64,000 nucleotides of DNA from Salinibacter sp. 10B (GTDB lineage: Bacteria > Bacteroidota > Rhodothermia > Rhodothermales > Salinibacteraceae), in assembly GCF_002954405.1 (NCBI RefSeq), contig NZ_MQWC01000004.1, forward strand, positions 1,572,301 through 1,636,300. Direction: 5' to 3'. The position numbers and the translations under genes were made by a program. Below the pieces are notes generated by a model. That model saw nothing but the letters and a program-made list of their open reading frames with translations, did no database searches and was not told where the DNA came from. Numbering within the stretch: position 1 is the stretch's first letter; every line of letters starts with the position of its first letter. This document shows, one piece after another, positions 19,635 to 28,566 of the stretch.

Positions 19635-19877
19635 ATGAAATCGAAGGTCACACTCCGAATCGACGAGGACGTCAAACGGGTAGCGAAAGCCATTGCCCAG
19701 AAGCCAGGAGAAAGCGTCTCCTCGATGGTAGAGACCTACTTCCAACTTCTTGCGAGTGAGGCAGGAGAGACAAAGCGCTCTGATGGGCGGGATCTCGGCC
19801 CCATCACCCGCCGGATTGCCGGGGCACTCGATCGTACCGATGCCTCCGACGAGGAATCTGATTCCGTTGATTTGTGA
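19635..19877 (+). CDS. DUF6364-family antitoxin-like protein, no toxin partner seen
   Basis: An 80-residue protein from the ATG at 19635 (MKSKVTLRIDEDVKRVAKAI); the earlier in-frame GTG at 19602 adds only 11 unrelated residues. The N-terminal TLRIDEDV beta-strand followed by KPGESVSSMVETYFQLL is the ribbon-helix-helix-like pattern of DUF6364, a family normally found directly before a PIN-domain toxin. Here the next gene is an NTF2-like protein on the opposite strand, 22 bp away, so the antitoxin appears orphaned. The tail is acidic (DASDEESDSVDL). It could be a relic of a lost module or a stand-alone regulator. Confidence 0.7.
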   Translation: MKSKVTLRIDEDVKRVAKAIAQKPGESVSSMVETYFQLLASEAGETKRSDGRDLGPITRRIAGALDRTDASDEESDSVDL

Positions 19878-19899
19878 TCTGCGTCGCATACTTGACCGC

Positions 19900-20427
19900 T
19901 CACGAGTCGTCGGGTCCCGACCGGTAACTGACCGACCGCATCGTCCCGTCGGGGCCGACGACGTTCGTTTCCGAGCCGGGCACGACGTCGGTGTTGTGGG
20001 CGGAGATGCAGATCCACGTGCCCTCGGTCCGGCGCACGACAAACGAGAAGAGATTTCGCCGCACGCCCGGGCGCTCGACCTCGCCAACGGGCGTCTGTCC
20101 CTCCAACCGCATCTTCGCGTGCACCACGCAGGCTGCCGGGCCGTGCGCCTCCGGGTCCCCGCTGATTTGCGTCACCCGTTTCTCCAAAAGCGTTATTGTC
20201 GACTCGCTGAAGATCGTGTCGAACCCGTAGGCATGAGCGCGTCGGATGGCGTCACGGTCGTGCCACCAGAGCCCGGTGACGTTCACGAATTCGGCGTCCT
20301 CTGCGAAGAGAGAGGCCAGCCGGTCGGCATCTCGGTCGTTCCAGGCCTCCACCCAGAGTGCTGCGATGCGCCCGGGCTGGTGGGCAGGGCCGTAACCAAT
20401 ATCGTTTGTCGCAGGACGTTCGGGCAC
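19900..20427 (-). CDS. NTF2-like (SnoaL/SgcJ-EcaC type) protein
   Basis: A 175-residue product with the layout of the SgcJ/EcaC branch of NTF2-like proteins: IAALWVEAWNDRDADRLASLFAEDAEFVN, then a conserved DRDAIRRAHAYGF, and later ISAHNTDVVPG at the end of the cone-shaped sheet. Family members include small hydrolases, isomerases and ligand-binding proteins; a catalytic role cannot be assigned here. The start is a GTG at 20427, because there is no ATG before the conserved domain. The gene stands alone, next to the palindrome-rich stretch upstream of an IS110 remnant. Confidence 0.75.
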   Translation of the reverse strand: MPERPATNDIGYGPAHQPGRIAALWVEAWNDRDADRLASLFAEDAEFVNVTGLWWHDRDAIRRAHAYGFDTIFSESTITLLEKRVTQISGDPEAHGPAACVVHAKMRLEGQTPVGEVERPGVRRNLFSFVVRRTEGTWICISAHNTDVVPGSETNVVGPDGTMRSVSYRSGPDDS

Positions 20428-21242
20428 GAGTCGTCGAGGACCTTGCGAAAGAGTCTGTCCGTAGAGTTTTTGCTATTTTGAAGTTCTTCATCTCCGTCGC
20501 TCCAAACTTGATGGGACATCTCAACTCGACTTTGGCCATTTGACTTCGACCAATCGTCGTTTCTAGAAGATGGAGGCCGGTAGGCGTAGTATTTATTTGA
20601 TGTCGGGGGCAAACCGCGACATGGAAATAATCAAAAAGTGCCTCAATCCGCTGGAATAGGCAGTTTTTCGGTCATTCGAAAGCGCCAAAGTCGAGCCCAG
20701 AACGCGTTGTGCTATGGGGCAAGGCATGTGCGCGGCTTTGGAAGACTGCTTCTTCCGAAGGAAAACATCACACCCGTCGCTCCAGGGAATCTGGGATTCC
20801 CAGCATCTAGATGTCCAAACTTGATTTGGAGCCCATCTACCGATTGCGGAGGCCTCCTCGTCCAGTCGGATGGGTCCCAAATCAAGTTTGGGACGACAAA
20901 AAAGTTTCTTTCTGACGTTTGGAGAGGGGCACACATACCGTCGACATATAGCACAAGCCGTTCTCAGATGTCCGGGAGCCTTGTATGTTGGAATTCGCTA
21001 CATGATTATCGATTTCGGGGGCCGCAGCTCGTTGGAGCCTTGGTCCAAGGAGGGTTCTACTTGAGACCGATGGATAGCTGGAGCGTTGCCTCCTCTTGTT
21101 GCTTTGAAGCCCGAACCGTTGCCTGAACCGAAGCTGGCGATGTCCGCCTCTCGCTTCGAGTTCGTATCCTGCAAGGTTGGCCATCTTGATGGCCTGGGCC
21201 AAAGCGACATTTGCGATCTCGTTCATCGCTTCCATTTCCGCT
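20428..21242. other. Palindrome-rich non-coding region upstream of an IS110 transposase remnant
   Basis: About 815 bp with no credible gene, made of several short frames that overlap on both strands. Its composition is lower in GC than its neighbours. It contains a series of perfect or near-perfect inverted repeats: 20785-20801 (GGGAATC/GATTCCC), 20814-20893 (24-25-base arms), 20848-20857 (GGAGGCCTCC), 21038-21050 (CCTTGG/CCAAGG) and 21179-21194 (GGCCATC/GATGGCC). In IS110-group elements the non-coding end upstream of the transposase encodes a structured bridge RNA, so part of this region may be a decayed left end. This is inference; element boundaries cannot be fixed because IS110 elements lack terminal inverted repeats. 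Confidence 0.45.
20814..20893. repeat. Large inverted repeat, 24-base arms with an inner palindrome
   Basis: The left arm 20814-20837 (begins TCCAAACTTGATTTGG) and right arm 20869-20893 (ends CCAAATCAAGTTTGGGA) pair over about 24 bases with two mismatches. The 31-base loop includes the perfect palindrome GGAGGCCTCC at 20848-20857. A further partial copy of the left arm (TCCAAACTTGAT) occurs near 20500. It could be a folded RNA, a small transposable relic, or a protein-binding cruciform. Confidence 0.6.
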
Positions 21243-21617
21243 ATGACATGCGCTGGTATCGATGTAGCCAAAAAGCATCTGGACCTGGCAATTCGGTTCG
21301 GTTCTGAGGAGGTCGAGACCCACCATTTTGAAAACGATTCTGAGGGCATCACTCAGCTTGAAGAGCTGCTCCGCGAGGCCGATCCGGAACGGATCGTCTT
21401 GGAGGCGACCGGTGGCTACGAACAACCGGTCAGCGCCGCCCTCTCGGCCACTCGATGCAACCAGAAAATTCGGGCGTTTTACGACCGATTAACCGATCGA
21501 GGGAAGGCCAAGAAGACGGCGCTCGTTGCTTGCATGCGGAAGCTTCTGGTGATCATGAACACGATGATGAAAAACGGAACCCAGTGGAATTCGGAATACC
21601 AGACCTCTTCTACTTGA
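21243..21617 (+). pseudogene. IS110-family transposase, internally deleted
   Basis: A 124-residue frame starting MTCAGIDVAKKHLDLAI, the N-terminal RuvC-like (DEDD) strand of IS110 transposases, and continuing to IVLEATGGYEQPVSAAL with the second acidic residue. Immediately afterwards the sequence jumps to NQKIRAFYDRLTDRGKAKKTALVACMRKLL, which belongs to the extreme C-terminus of the family. Intact IS110 transposases have 300-400 residues, so roughly 200-250 central residues, including the last two catalytic aspartates and the serine-bearing domain, are missing while the frame is kept. The product should be inactive. The neat in-frame junction suggests a deletion within the element, not gradual decay. 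Confidence 0.8.
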
Positions 21618-21674
21618 CAATTAACACCGTTGCTATCCAGAAGACCAGAGAGGCCTCAACGTCCATCGGGCTTG

Positions 21675-21700
21675 GCAATCTTGACCGGAGTCAAGCTTGC
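21675..21700. terminator. Hairpin between the IS110 remnant and xseA
   Basis: Arms 21675-21685 (GCAATCTTGAC) and 21690-21700 (GTCAAGCTTGC) pair at 10 of 11 positions around a CGGA tetraloop. It lies between two converging frames and may end transcription of xseA or belong to the right end of the insertion element. No T-run follows on either strand, so an intrinsic terminator is uncertain. Confidence 0.4.
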
Positions 21701-21741
21701 ACATCTCCGATGTCCCAGAGTGACGAAGTGAGACAGTGCTC

Positions 21742-22992
21742 CTACGTCTCGTCTCGGTCGCCCGTGTCCGACTGCACCTCCGCCACCCGACTCCCGTCGT
21801 GAAAGCGAAGACGGAGGAGATCGCCGTCCTGAAGCGATTCGGCCGAGGGCACCGGGTCGCCGTCACGAGTCGGGTAGGCGTAGCCGCGGCGGAGGGGCTG
21901 TTCGGGATCGAGGGCCTGCAGGCGGCTCTGGAGTCGGTCGAGGCGGGTGCGGGCCTGCTCCGTGATGCGCTCGCCGCTGCGCTCCAGGCGGTCGACGATC
22001 GCGTCGAGGTGCTGGCGATGCTGTTCGAGGCGGCGAATCGGAGAGTGGAAGGCCCGGGACGACACGAGGGCGTCGATACGCTGGCGGGCATCCTGCAGCT
22101 GGCGAGTCACGCGGTCGCGGAGACGGTCATGGAGGTCCCGTACGCGATGGGCCACGTCCCGCCGGTCCGGCACCACAATCTCAGCGGCCATCGACGGCGT
22201 GGCGGCCCGTTCGTCGGCCACAAAGTCGGCTATGGACGTGTCACTCTCGTGCCCCACCGCACTCACCACCGGCAGGTCCGACGCGTCGATGGCCCGCGCC
22301 ACTACCTCTTCGTTGAAGGCCCAGAGGTCCTCCGTAGAGCCGCCGCCCCGTCCCGTAATGATCAGATCCGGGCGCTGATCGTCGTCCGCCGGAAGATCGT
22401 TGAATGCCGCAATCGCATCGGCGATGGCCTGCGGGGCGTCGAGGCCCTGCACGGGCACCGGGCAGAGCACGACCTGGGCCGGGGGGAAGCGCCGCTCTAG
22501 CACCGACAGGATGTCCTGCAAGGCTGCCCCTTCCCCAGACGTCACGACGCCGATCTTCTCAGGAAACGTCGGCAGCGCCTTCTTGCGCTCTCGGTCAAAG
22601 AGGCCTTCATCCTTCAGCTTCTGCTTCAGTTGCTCGTAGGCCTCCTGCTGTGCCCCCTTCCCCGCCTGCCGCATCGCCTGCGCCATGATTTGCAGGTCGC
22701 CCCGCCGCTCGTAGACCGACGCGTGGCCGTTCACGCGCACCTGCATGCCCTCCTCCGGCTCAAAATAGACGTACTGCGTGAGGTGCTTCCACATCACGCA
22801 TCGGATCTGAGCGTCGGCGTCCTTCAGCGTAAAGTAGCAGTGGCCCGACGCTGCGCGGGTAAAATTGGACAGCTCGCCCTCCACCCACACGTCATCGTAA
22901 TGGCTCTCCACAAGGTCGCTGAGACCGCGGGTGAGCTCGGTGACGCTGAGGATCCCACCGTCAGAGATAGAATGATCATTGGAGGTCGGCAT
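21742..22992 (-). CDS. xseA: Exodeoxyribonuclease VII large subunit
   Basis: A 416-residue XseA from the ATG at 22992 (MPTSNDHSISDGGILSVTELT); an upstream in-frame start at 23073 would add 27 unconserved residues. The N-terminal OB-fold (VWVEGELSNFTRAASGHCYFTLKD) is followed by the catalytic domain with IGVVTSGEGAALQDIL, DLIITGRGGGSTEDLWAFN and VVSAVGHESDTSIADFVAD, then a coiled-coil segment and C-terminal RRGYAYPTRDG. With XseB it degrades single-stranded DNA to oligonucleotides. The small subunit xseB, often adjacent, is not found in this window. All catalytic-domain motifs are intact. Confidence 0.96.
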   Translation of the reverse strand: MPTSNDHSISDGGILSVTELTRGLSDLVESHYDDVWVEGELSNFTRAASGHCYFTLKDADAQIRCVMWKHLTQYVYFEPEEGMQVRVNGHASVYERRGDLQIMAQAMRQAGKGAQQEAYEQLKQKLKDEGLFDRERKKALPTFPEKIGVVTSGEGAALQDILSVLERRFPPAQVVLCPVPVQGLDAPQAIADAIAAFNDLPADDDQRPDLIITGRGGGSTEDLWAFNEEVVARAIDASDLPVVSAVGHESDTSIADFVADERAATPSMAAEIVVPDRRDVAHRVRDLHDRLRDRVTRQLQDARQRIDALVSSRAFHSPIRRLEQHRQHLDAIVDRLERSGERITEQARTRLDRLQSRLQALDPEQPLRRGYAYPTRDGDPVPSAESLQDGDLLRLRFHDGSRVAEVQSDTGDRDET

Positions 22993-23244
22993 AAAACGCA
23001 ACTGGGTGGGTCGTGAAGAGGCAGAACAAACGTACGTTGGCGCACGCCAAAAGGTGTGCGACCTGCGGGGCATTCCGCCATTCTAAGCATCCGTCATGAG
23101 TGGCGCAGATGCAACTAACGGGCGCTTTTCCACGTGCGCCTCACGAATCCAGTATGTTCACGGGAACTTCGCTTTTTGAAGATGTTAGGCTAGCGGAAGC
23201 GGCCGTTCTGGCGGTATCCCTCCCTCCTCTACTCGCGTGCTCTC

Positions 23245-26169
23245 ATGACCCGTACTCCCCGTGCTGTATTCTGCCTGATCACCGTTCTCCTGGGACTGAC
23301 ACTCGCCGGGCCCGCGTGGGCGCAGCGGACGATCACCGGCACGGTCACTGACGTTGAGGAGGCTCCCCTTCCGGGCGTGAACGTGCAGGTGGAGGGGACC
23401 ACGCGGGGCACCACCACCAACATGGACGGCAGCTACGCCATCGAATTGCCGGCCGAGCGCAATCAGCTGGTCTTTACGTTCGTCGGCTTCCGATCTCAAA
23501 CCGTTATGGTCGGGGACCAGTCCACGGTCGACGTGCAGCTCGAAGAGGACGTGCTGGGACTCGACGAGGTGGTGGTGACGGGCCTCGCCACCAGCGTCAA
23601 GCGGCGCAATCTGGCCAATGCCGTGGGCACGATCAGCGAAGAGGACCTCGTGCCCGTCCCGGCGCAGACCCTTGAGCGGGCACTCAGCGGAAAGATTGCG
23701 GGGCTCAACGTAAGCCAGAACACCGGCGCGCCCGGCGGCGGCATCAACGTCAACCTGCGCGGCACCTCCACCATCACCGGCTCCACCCAGCCGCTCTACG
23801 TCGTGGACGGCGTCATCATGGACAACTCCGACATCCAGCCCGGACTCGACTTCGTCACGGAAGCTGCGTCAGCAGGAAGCGACAATCCCCAGGGCCAGCC
23901 CACCAACCGCATCGCCGACATCAATCCGAACGATATCGAGTCCATCGAGGTGCTGAAGGGCGCGAGCGCGGCAGCCATCTACGGCTCAAAAGCCACGAAC
24001 GGGGTCGTTATCATCAGTACGAAGCGAGGGCAGGCCGGCGAAACCCAGATCAACATCACCCAGCAGACCGGTTTCTCGACCATCCTCAACAAGATTGGGA
24101 CGCGCGACTTCACCGACAATCCGGAGGCGGCGGGCGACGATGCGGATCTCGTGCGGCAGAACGGCTTCATCGACTACGAGGAGCTGGTGTACGGGCGCGA
24201 GGGGCTGACCTCCGAGACGACCGTGTCCATTTCGGGGGGCGACGCGGACACGCGCTTCTATGCCAGCGGCCTGGCCCTCACGGAGAATGGGATCGTGGAC
24301 AACACGGGCTACGACAAGTATTCGGCCAAGCTGAACCTGGAGCAGAAGGTGAGCGACCGGCTCCGCGTCCAGCTCAACTCGTCGCTCGTCCGGTCGGAAT
24401 CGGACCGCAGCGTGACAGGGAATGAAAACCAGGGCGCCACGACCCTCGGCTTCTCGGTGGCCTTCACGCCCAGCTACGTCGACATCCGGCAAAACCCCGA
24501 CGGCACGTATCCGGATGGGCCGGCGGGCTCGAATGCCCTGCAGACCGTGGACCTACTGAAAAACAACGAGCTCAGCTATCGGGGTACGCTCTCGGGGCTC
24601 ATCAACTTCAATATTTTCCAGAATGAGACCCAAAACCTCGACTTCATCCTTCGCGGCGGCGCCGATGCATACTCGCTGACGAACGAGATCGTCTCCCCCC
24701 CGACGCTCCAGTTCGAGCAGGCAAAAGATCTGGCCGTGCGGGGCGTGTCGGTGGCGGGCGAGACCACAAGCCTCAGCACCAACATCTGGGCGAACCTCGT
24801 GCACCGGTGGGCGGCCACGGATGGCCTCAATTTTACAACCACCGGCGGCATTCAGTACGAGACCCGCGATATCGACAACGTGCAGGCACTCGCGGAAGGC
24901 ATCATCGTCACCCAGGAAAACATTGACCAGGCCACCAGCCTGCGGGGCTTTGAGGACGTGCTCCGACAGCGCGAGGTGGGCTTCTTCGTGCAGGAAGAGG
25001 CCGACATCAACGAGCAGTTCTTCCTGACGGCCGGCCTGCGCGCCGATGCCTCCAGTCGCGTGGGCGATACCGACCAACTGTATTTCTATCCCAAGGCATC
25101 GGCCTCGGTACAGCTGGCCAACTTTGACTTTTGGGACGGTTTTCGCTCGACCCTTCCGCAGTTAAAGTTCAGAAGCGCCTTTGGGCGTACGGGCAACCTC
25201 CCGCGGGCCGACGCCAAGTACACGTCGCTCGACGCCGAAAACATCGGGGGCGTGGGGGGCGTGATCGTCCCGACGCGACGAGGCAATCCAGACATCGAGC
25301 CGGAGACCACGCAGGAGTGGGAGTTCGGGGTGGACGCGGCATTTCTGCAGGAGCGCGGGACGGTTGAGTTCACGTATTACCGCCAGAACATCCGCGACCT
25401 GATTCTGGAGAACGAGCTGCCGAAGTCGTCCGGGTTTGCGACGGAGTTCATCAACGCGGGCGACATGCGCACCAGCGGCATCGAGGTGGCCCTGAACGTC
25501 GTCCCGGTCCTGGCCGACAACGTGAACTGGCGCTCCACGGTGACGTTTGCCCGAGATCGCTCCGAGATTACGTCGCTCGACGTCGACCCCTTCCAGGTCG
25601 GCGGCTTTTCGCTCTCCCTCGGCCAGTTCCAGATCGAAGAGGGCCGCTCGCCCACGACCATCGTCGGCCAGAACGAGGCCGGCGCGCTCACGACGTTCGG
25701 CAACTCGAACGCCGATTTCCAGATCGGATGGAGCAACTCGCTTCAGGCGTACGGCTTCCAACTCGGCTTCCTGTGGGACTGGAAGGAAGGGGGCGACGTC
25801 ATCAACCTCGGCAAGCTCATCACCGACCTGGCCGGCACCACGCCGGACCTCGGCACGGAAGAGGGACAGGCCCGAGCAGCGGGCGCGGGCGGCACGGGAC
25901 GCTACGTGGAAGACGGCACCTACCTGAAGCTGCGGGAGGCCAGCCTGACCTATACCGTTCCCGCTGCAACGCTCGGGCGATGGTTTAATGAGGGTGTCCG
26001 TTCGCTGAACGTGGGGGTGGGCGGCCGCAATCTGCTGATGTTTACGCCCTACGACGGCTACGACCCGGAGGTGAGCCAGTTCGGCAATGTGGCTGTGGGA
26101 CGGGCGGTGGACGTGATCCCGTTTCCCTCCTCGCGCCACTTCTACTTCAAGGTCGGCCTCGGCTTCTAG
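23245..26169 (+). CDS. SusC/RagA-type TonB-linked outer-membrane transporter (second pair)
   Basis: A 974-residue SusC protein with a signal peptide (MTRTPRAVFCLITVLL, cleavage after AWA), a carboxypeptidase-regulatory-like domain (ITGTVTDVEEAPLPGVNVQV), a DEVVVTGLA box, a plug with LRGTSTITGSTQPLYVVDGV and GSKATNGVVIISTKRG, and a TonB barrel ending KVGLGF. Together with the SusD-like lipoprotein downstream it forms a TonB-driven uptake unit. It differs clearly from the SusC at 2634 (different length, plug and barrel), so the two pairs are not recent duplicates. The substrate is unknown; no glycosidase, peptidase or regulator lies directly in the same transcript. Confidence 0.95.
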   Translation: MTRTPRAVFCLITVLLGLTLAGPAWAQRTITGTVTDVEEAPLPGVNVQVEGTTRGTTTNMDGSYAIELPAERNQLVFTFVGFRSQTVMVGDQSTVDVQLEEDVLGLDEVVVTGLATSVKRRNLANAVGTISEEDLVPVPAQTLERALSGKIAGLNVSQNTGAPGGGINVNLRGTSTITGSTQPLYVVDGVIMDNSDIQPGLDFVTEAASAGSDNPQGQPTNRIADINPNDIESIEVLKGASAAAIYGSKATNGVVIISTKRGQAGETQINITQQTGFSTILNKIGTRDFTDNPEAAGDDADLVRQNGFIDYEELVYGREGLTSETTVSISGGDADTRFYASGLALTENGIVDNTGYDKYSAKLNLEQKVSDRLRVQLNSSLVRSESDRSVTGNENQGATTLGFSVAFTPSYVDIRQNPDGTYPDGPAGSNALQTVDLLKNNELSYRGTLSGLINFNIFQNETQNLDFILRGGADAYSLTNEIVSPPTLQFEQAKDLAVRGVSVAGETTSLSTNIWANLVHRWAATDGLNFTTTGGIQYETRDIDNVQALAEGIIVTQENIDQATSLRGFEDVLRQREVGFFVQEEADINEQFFLTAGLRADASSRVGDTDQLYFYPKASASVQLANFDFWDGFRSTLPQLKFRSAFGRTGNLPRADAKYTSLDAENIGGVGGVIVPTRRGNPDIEPETTQEWEFGVDAAFLQERGTVEFTYYRQNIRDLILENELPKSSGFATEFINAGDMRTSGIEVALNVVPVLADNVNWRSTVTFARDRSEITSLDVDPFQVGGFSLSLGQFQIEEGRSPTTIVGQNEAGALTTFGNSNADFQIGWSNSLQAYGFQLGFLWDWKEGGDVINLGKLITDLAGTTPDLGTEEGQARAAGAGGTGRYVEDGTYLKLREASLTYTVPAATLGRWFNEGVRSLNVGVGGRNLLMFTPYDGYDPEVSQFGNVAVGRAVDVIPFPSSRHFYFKVGLGF

Positions 26170-26327
26170 TACAGCATCGATGCCTCGCTTGAACGGAAGG
26201 TCTCCTGCCCTGAAGCGTGGACGCCGTGATGCCTGAACGCATGATGGGTCGCTCCACCCGCCTCCCGAAGTTACACATCACGAACTCACGCTTCAATTTT
26301 TCCTCCCCCGACAATCTCACTGCTCTC

Positions 26328-27728
26328 ATGACGATGGTTTCTCGATGCACTTCCTCCTTCCAACGGCACGTCCTCCTCTGGGGGCTCGCGGTCGCTCTCA
26401 TTGCGGTGCTTCTCACGGGCTGCGACACGCTCGACTTCGAGGATCCGAATGCCCCCCAGGCCGACGTGGTGAGCATCCAAAATCTGGCGACGGGCACCGA
26501 GGGCGCGATGCGCGATGAGTTGGACATCTATCTCCAGACTGTCGCCATCTTCGGCCGGGAAGGGTACTTCTTCGAGCCTGCCGATCCCCGCTACACCGGC
26601 GAGCTGTACGTAGGACCGCTGGACCCGAACGGCTTTCTCGTCACCGACCCGTGGTCCGGCCGCTATCGCACCATCCGCAACGCAAACGAGCTCCGCGACC
26701 GCGCCGCCATTCAGCGGGCGGAGACGCCCGAGCAGTTCAGCGAGGACGACGTTCTGGCCGTGGAGGGCTTTGCAAAGACCATCATCGGGTACCAGCTGCT
26801 CCTGGTGCTGAACTCGACCTGGGACAATGGGCTCAAGATCGAATTCAATGACGACGTAAATACGCCGGTGGTGTCTCGCGCCGATGCGTTTGCCGAGATC
26901 GAGCGGTACCTCGACGAGGGCTTTGCGGACCTCGACGGCGTTGAGGCCTTCCCCTTCACGCTGTCATCCGGATTCGACGACGGGGGATTTGGGACCCCCG
27001 ACGGCTTTCGGCAGTTCAACCGAGCCGTCCGGGCACGGGTGGCGGCCTACCAGGGCAAGTACGGCGACGTGCTCGACGCACTGGACGACTCGTTCATCAA
27101 CCCGATGGGGGATCTCGACCGCGGCGTGTACCACGTCTACGCCACCGGCATCGGGGAGCGCACGAATCCCCTCTTTGAGGTGCCTACGTCCTCCGGCGTC
27201 AAGCTGCGGGCGCACCCGTCGTTCGGTACCGACGCCCGCCCAAACGATGAGCGGTTTGCCGAGAAGGTGCTGGACCGCACCGCCGACGCGAACAATCCGG
27301 AGAATTCATTCTCTGCCTCTCCGTCTGCCGCCAACGGCCTGTCGAGTGCGCTGGTCGTGACGCTCTTCGAAACCTCGACCTCCCCGATCCCCATCCTCCG
27401 CAACGAGGAGCTGCTCCTGCTCCGCGCCGAGGCGTACACTCTCGGGACGAACCAGGATTTGAATGCGGCCGTCGCCGATCTCGACGTGATCCGAATGGCG
27501 GCCGGCTTGGATCCGTACGGCGGGCCCGTCACGGAGACTGCCGTGTTCGACGAGTTGCTGTACAACCGCCGGTACTCGCTCTTTATCGAGGGGCACCGGT
27601 GGATCGACGTGCGGCGATTCGACCTCCTGGACACGCTCCCCCGCGACATGGTGAACCCCGACAACCCGACCCCCAGCACCATCTTTGCGCAGGTGCCCAT
27701 CCCGCTCGACGAGACCCCAGAGAATTGA
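26328..27728 (+). CDS. SusD/RagB-like nutrient-binding lipoprotein (second pair)
   Basis: A 466-residue lipoprotein from the ATG at 26328 (MTMVSRCTSSFQ), chosen because it leads straight into a signal ending in a lipobox (VLLTGC); an in-frame frame opening at 26217 would add 37 residues ahead of the signal. The body has SusD features: an N-terminal helical repeat part (GFAKTIIGYQLLLVLNSTWDNG), and near the C-terminus EELLLLRAEAYTLGTNQDLNAAVADLDVIR and the RRYSLFIEGHRWIDVRRF motif typical of SusD/RagB. It starts 158 bp after the susC stop. A strong terminator follows at 27868-27894. Confidence 0.93.
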   Translation: MTMVSRCTSSFQRHVLLWGLAVALIAVLLTGCDTLDFEDPNAPQADVVSIQNLATGTEGAMRDELDIYLQTVAIFGREGYFFEPADPRYTGELYVGPLDPNGFLVTDPWSGRYRTIRNANELRDRAAIQRAETPEQFSEDDVLAVEGFAKTIIGYQLLLVLNSTWDNGLKIEFNDDVNTPVVSRADAFAEIERYLDEGFADLDGVEAFPFTLSSGFDDGGFGTPDGFRQFNRAVRARVAAYQGKYGDVLDALDDSFINPMGDLDRGVYHVYATGIGERTNPLFEVPTSSGVKLRAHPSFGTDARPNDERFAEKVLDRTADANNPENSFSASPSAANGLSSALVVTLFETSTSPIPILRNEELLLLRAEAYTLGTNQDLNAAVADLDVIRMAAGLDPYGGPVTETAVFDELLYNRRYSLFIEGHRWIDVRRFDLLDTLPRDMVNPDNPTPSTIFAQVPIPLDETPEN

Positions 27729-27867
27729 CGAGCAGAAGGGAGGAGGTCATTGGATGACACAGAGGCTCCCTCTCCATAAACTTACCGGATGACAGCGCTG
27801 ATTACGGACCCTAGATATGATTGTCTTCCCGATCGGGACTGGTCGGGAGATTTGAGACTTGCGTTGA

Positions 27868-27894
27868 GAGCCCCGTGGGCACACGACGGGGCTC
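27868..27894 (+). terminator. Intrinsic terminator after the second susC-susD pair
   Basis: A perfect 9-bp GC-rich stem (GAGCCCCGT / ACGGGGCTC) with a 9-base loop is followed by TTT. It lies 140 bp after the susD stop and ahead of the phosphatase gene, separating the two transcription units. Confidence 0.75.
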
Positions 27895-27955
27895 TTTGCG
27901 TTAGGGGGACGGATTCGAATTCGTGCCGACTCTCAATCCGATCCTGTTGCGTTCT

Positions 27956-28498
27956 ATGTCTGAGTCTTCCCCCATCCGCATCCAGTTCGTGTGCCTCGGC
28001 AACATCTGCCGGAGCCCCCTCGCCAAAGCCGTATTCCGCGACAAGGTGGAAAAGCACGGCCTCTCGGAGCACTTTGAAATTGTGTCGTCTGGCACAAGCA
28101 ACTACCACATTGGCGATCCGGCCGATCGTCGGATGCGGAAAACCGCGAAGCGCAACGGGCACTCGCTCGACGATCATAGCGCCTCGCAGTTTCAGGCCGA
28201 GGACCTGGAGCAGTTCGATCACATCTTTGTGATGGACAAGAGCAACCTGAACGACGTGCTCCACCTCGACGAAAACGATGAGTACGGCGCGAAGGTGCGT
28301 CTCTTCCGTGAGTTCGACCCCGAGCCCGGCGATTATCAGGTGCCGGACCCGTACCACGGCGGACGAGAAGGCTTCGAAAACGTCTACGACATCGTGAACC
28401 GCACGTCGGATGCCATTCTGCACCGATTGGTGGAAGAGCACGGACTCGCAGACCATCTGGACGAGGTAGAGAACAAGGGCGCGGGTGAGCGGGAGTAG
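27956..28498 (+). CDS. Low-molecular-weight protein tyrosine phosphatase family protein
   Basis: A 180-residue LMW-PTP from the ATG at 27956 (MSESSPIRIQFVCLGNICRS). The P-loop CLGNICRS has the nucleophile Cys13 and Arg19, and the general-acid loop reads VPDPYHGG. The gene lies 68 bp before a fructosamine kinase-family gene. Bacterial LMW-PTP relatives encoded next to such kinases have been reported to dephosphorylate ribulosamine 5-phosphates, feeding the kinase in the removal of sugar adducts from proteins, and that is the preferred reading here. An alternative is a classical tyrosine phosphatase of exopolysaccharide control, but no tyrosine kinase or capsule gene is nearby. Confidence 0.93.
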   Translation: MSESSPIRIQFVCLGNICRSPLAKAVFRDKVEKHGLSEHFEIVSSGTSNYHIGDPADRRMRKTAKRNGHSLDDHSASQFQAEDLEQFDHIFVMDKSNLNDVLHLDENDEYGAKVRLFREFDPEPGDYQVPDPYHGGREGFENVYDIVNRTSDAILHRLVEEHGLADHLDEVENKGAGERE

Positions 28499-28566
28499 GA
28501 CCAAACACATCCCCCAACACTCGTTCCTCCTCCACGCCTACCCCCCATTCGTCCACGCTCAAACAG

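Noticed and set aside
23037-23050. TTGGCG/CGCCAA dyad upstream of xseA
   Set aside because: It is a 6-base dyad in GC-rich DNA, expected by chance, with no second copy and no known operator class.
27905-27935. tRNA T-arm-like sequence (GGATTCGAATTC)
   Set aside because: The flanking bases do not pair into a 5-bp T-stem, and no acceptor, D or anticodon arm can be found around it.
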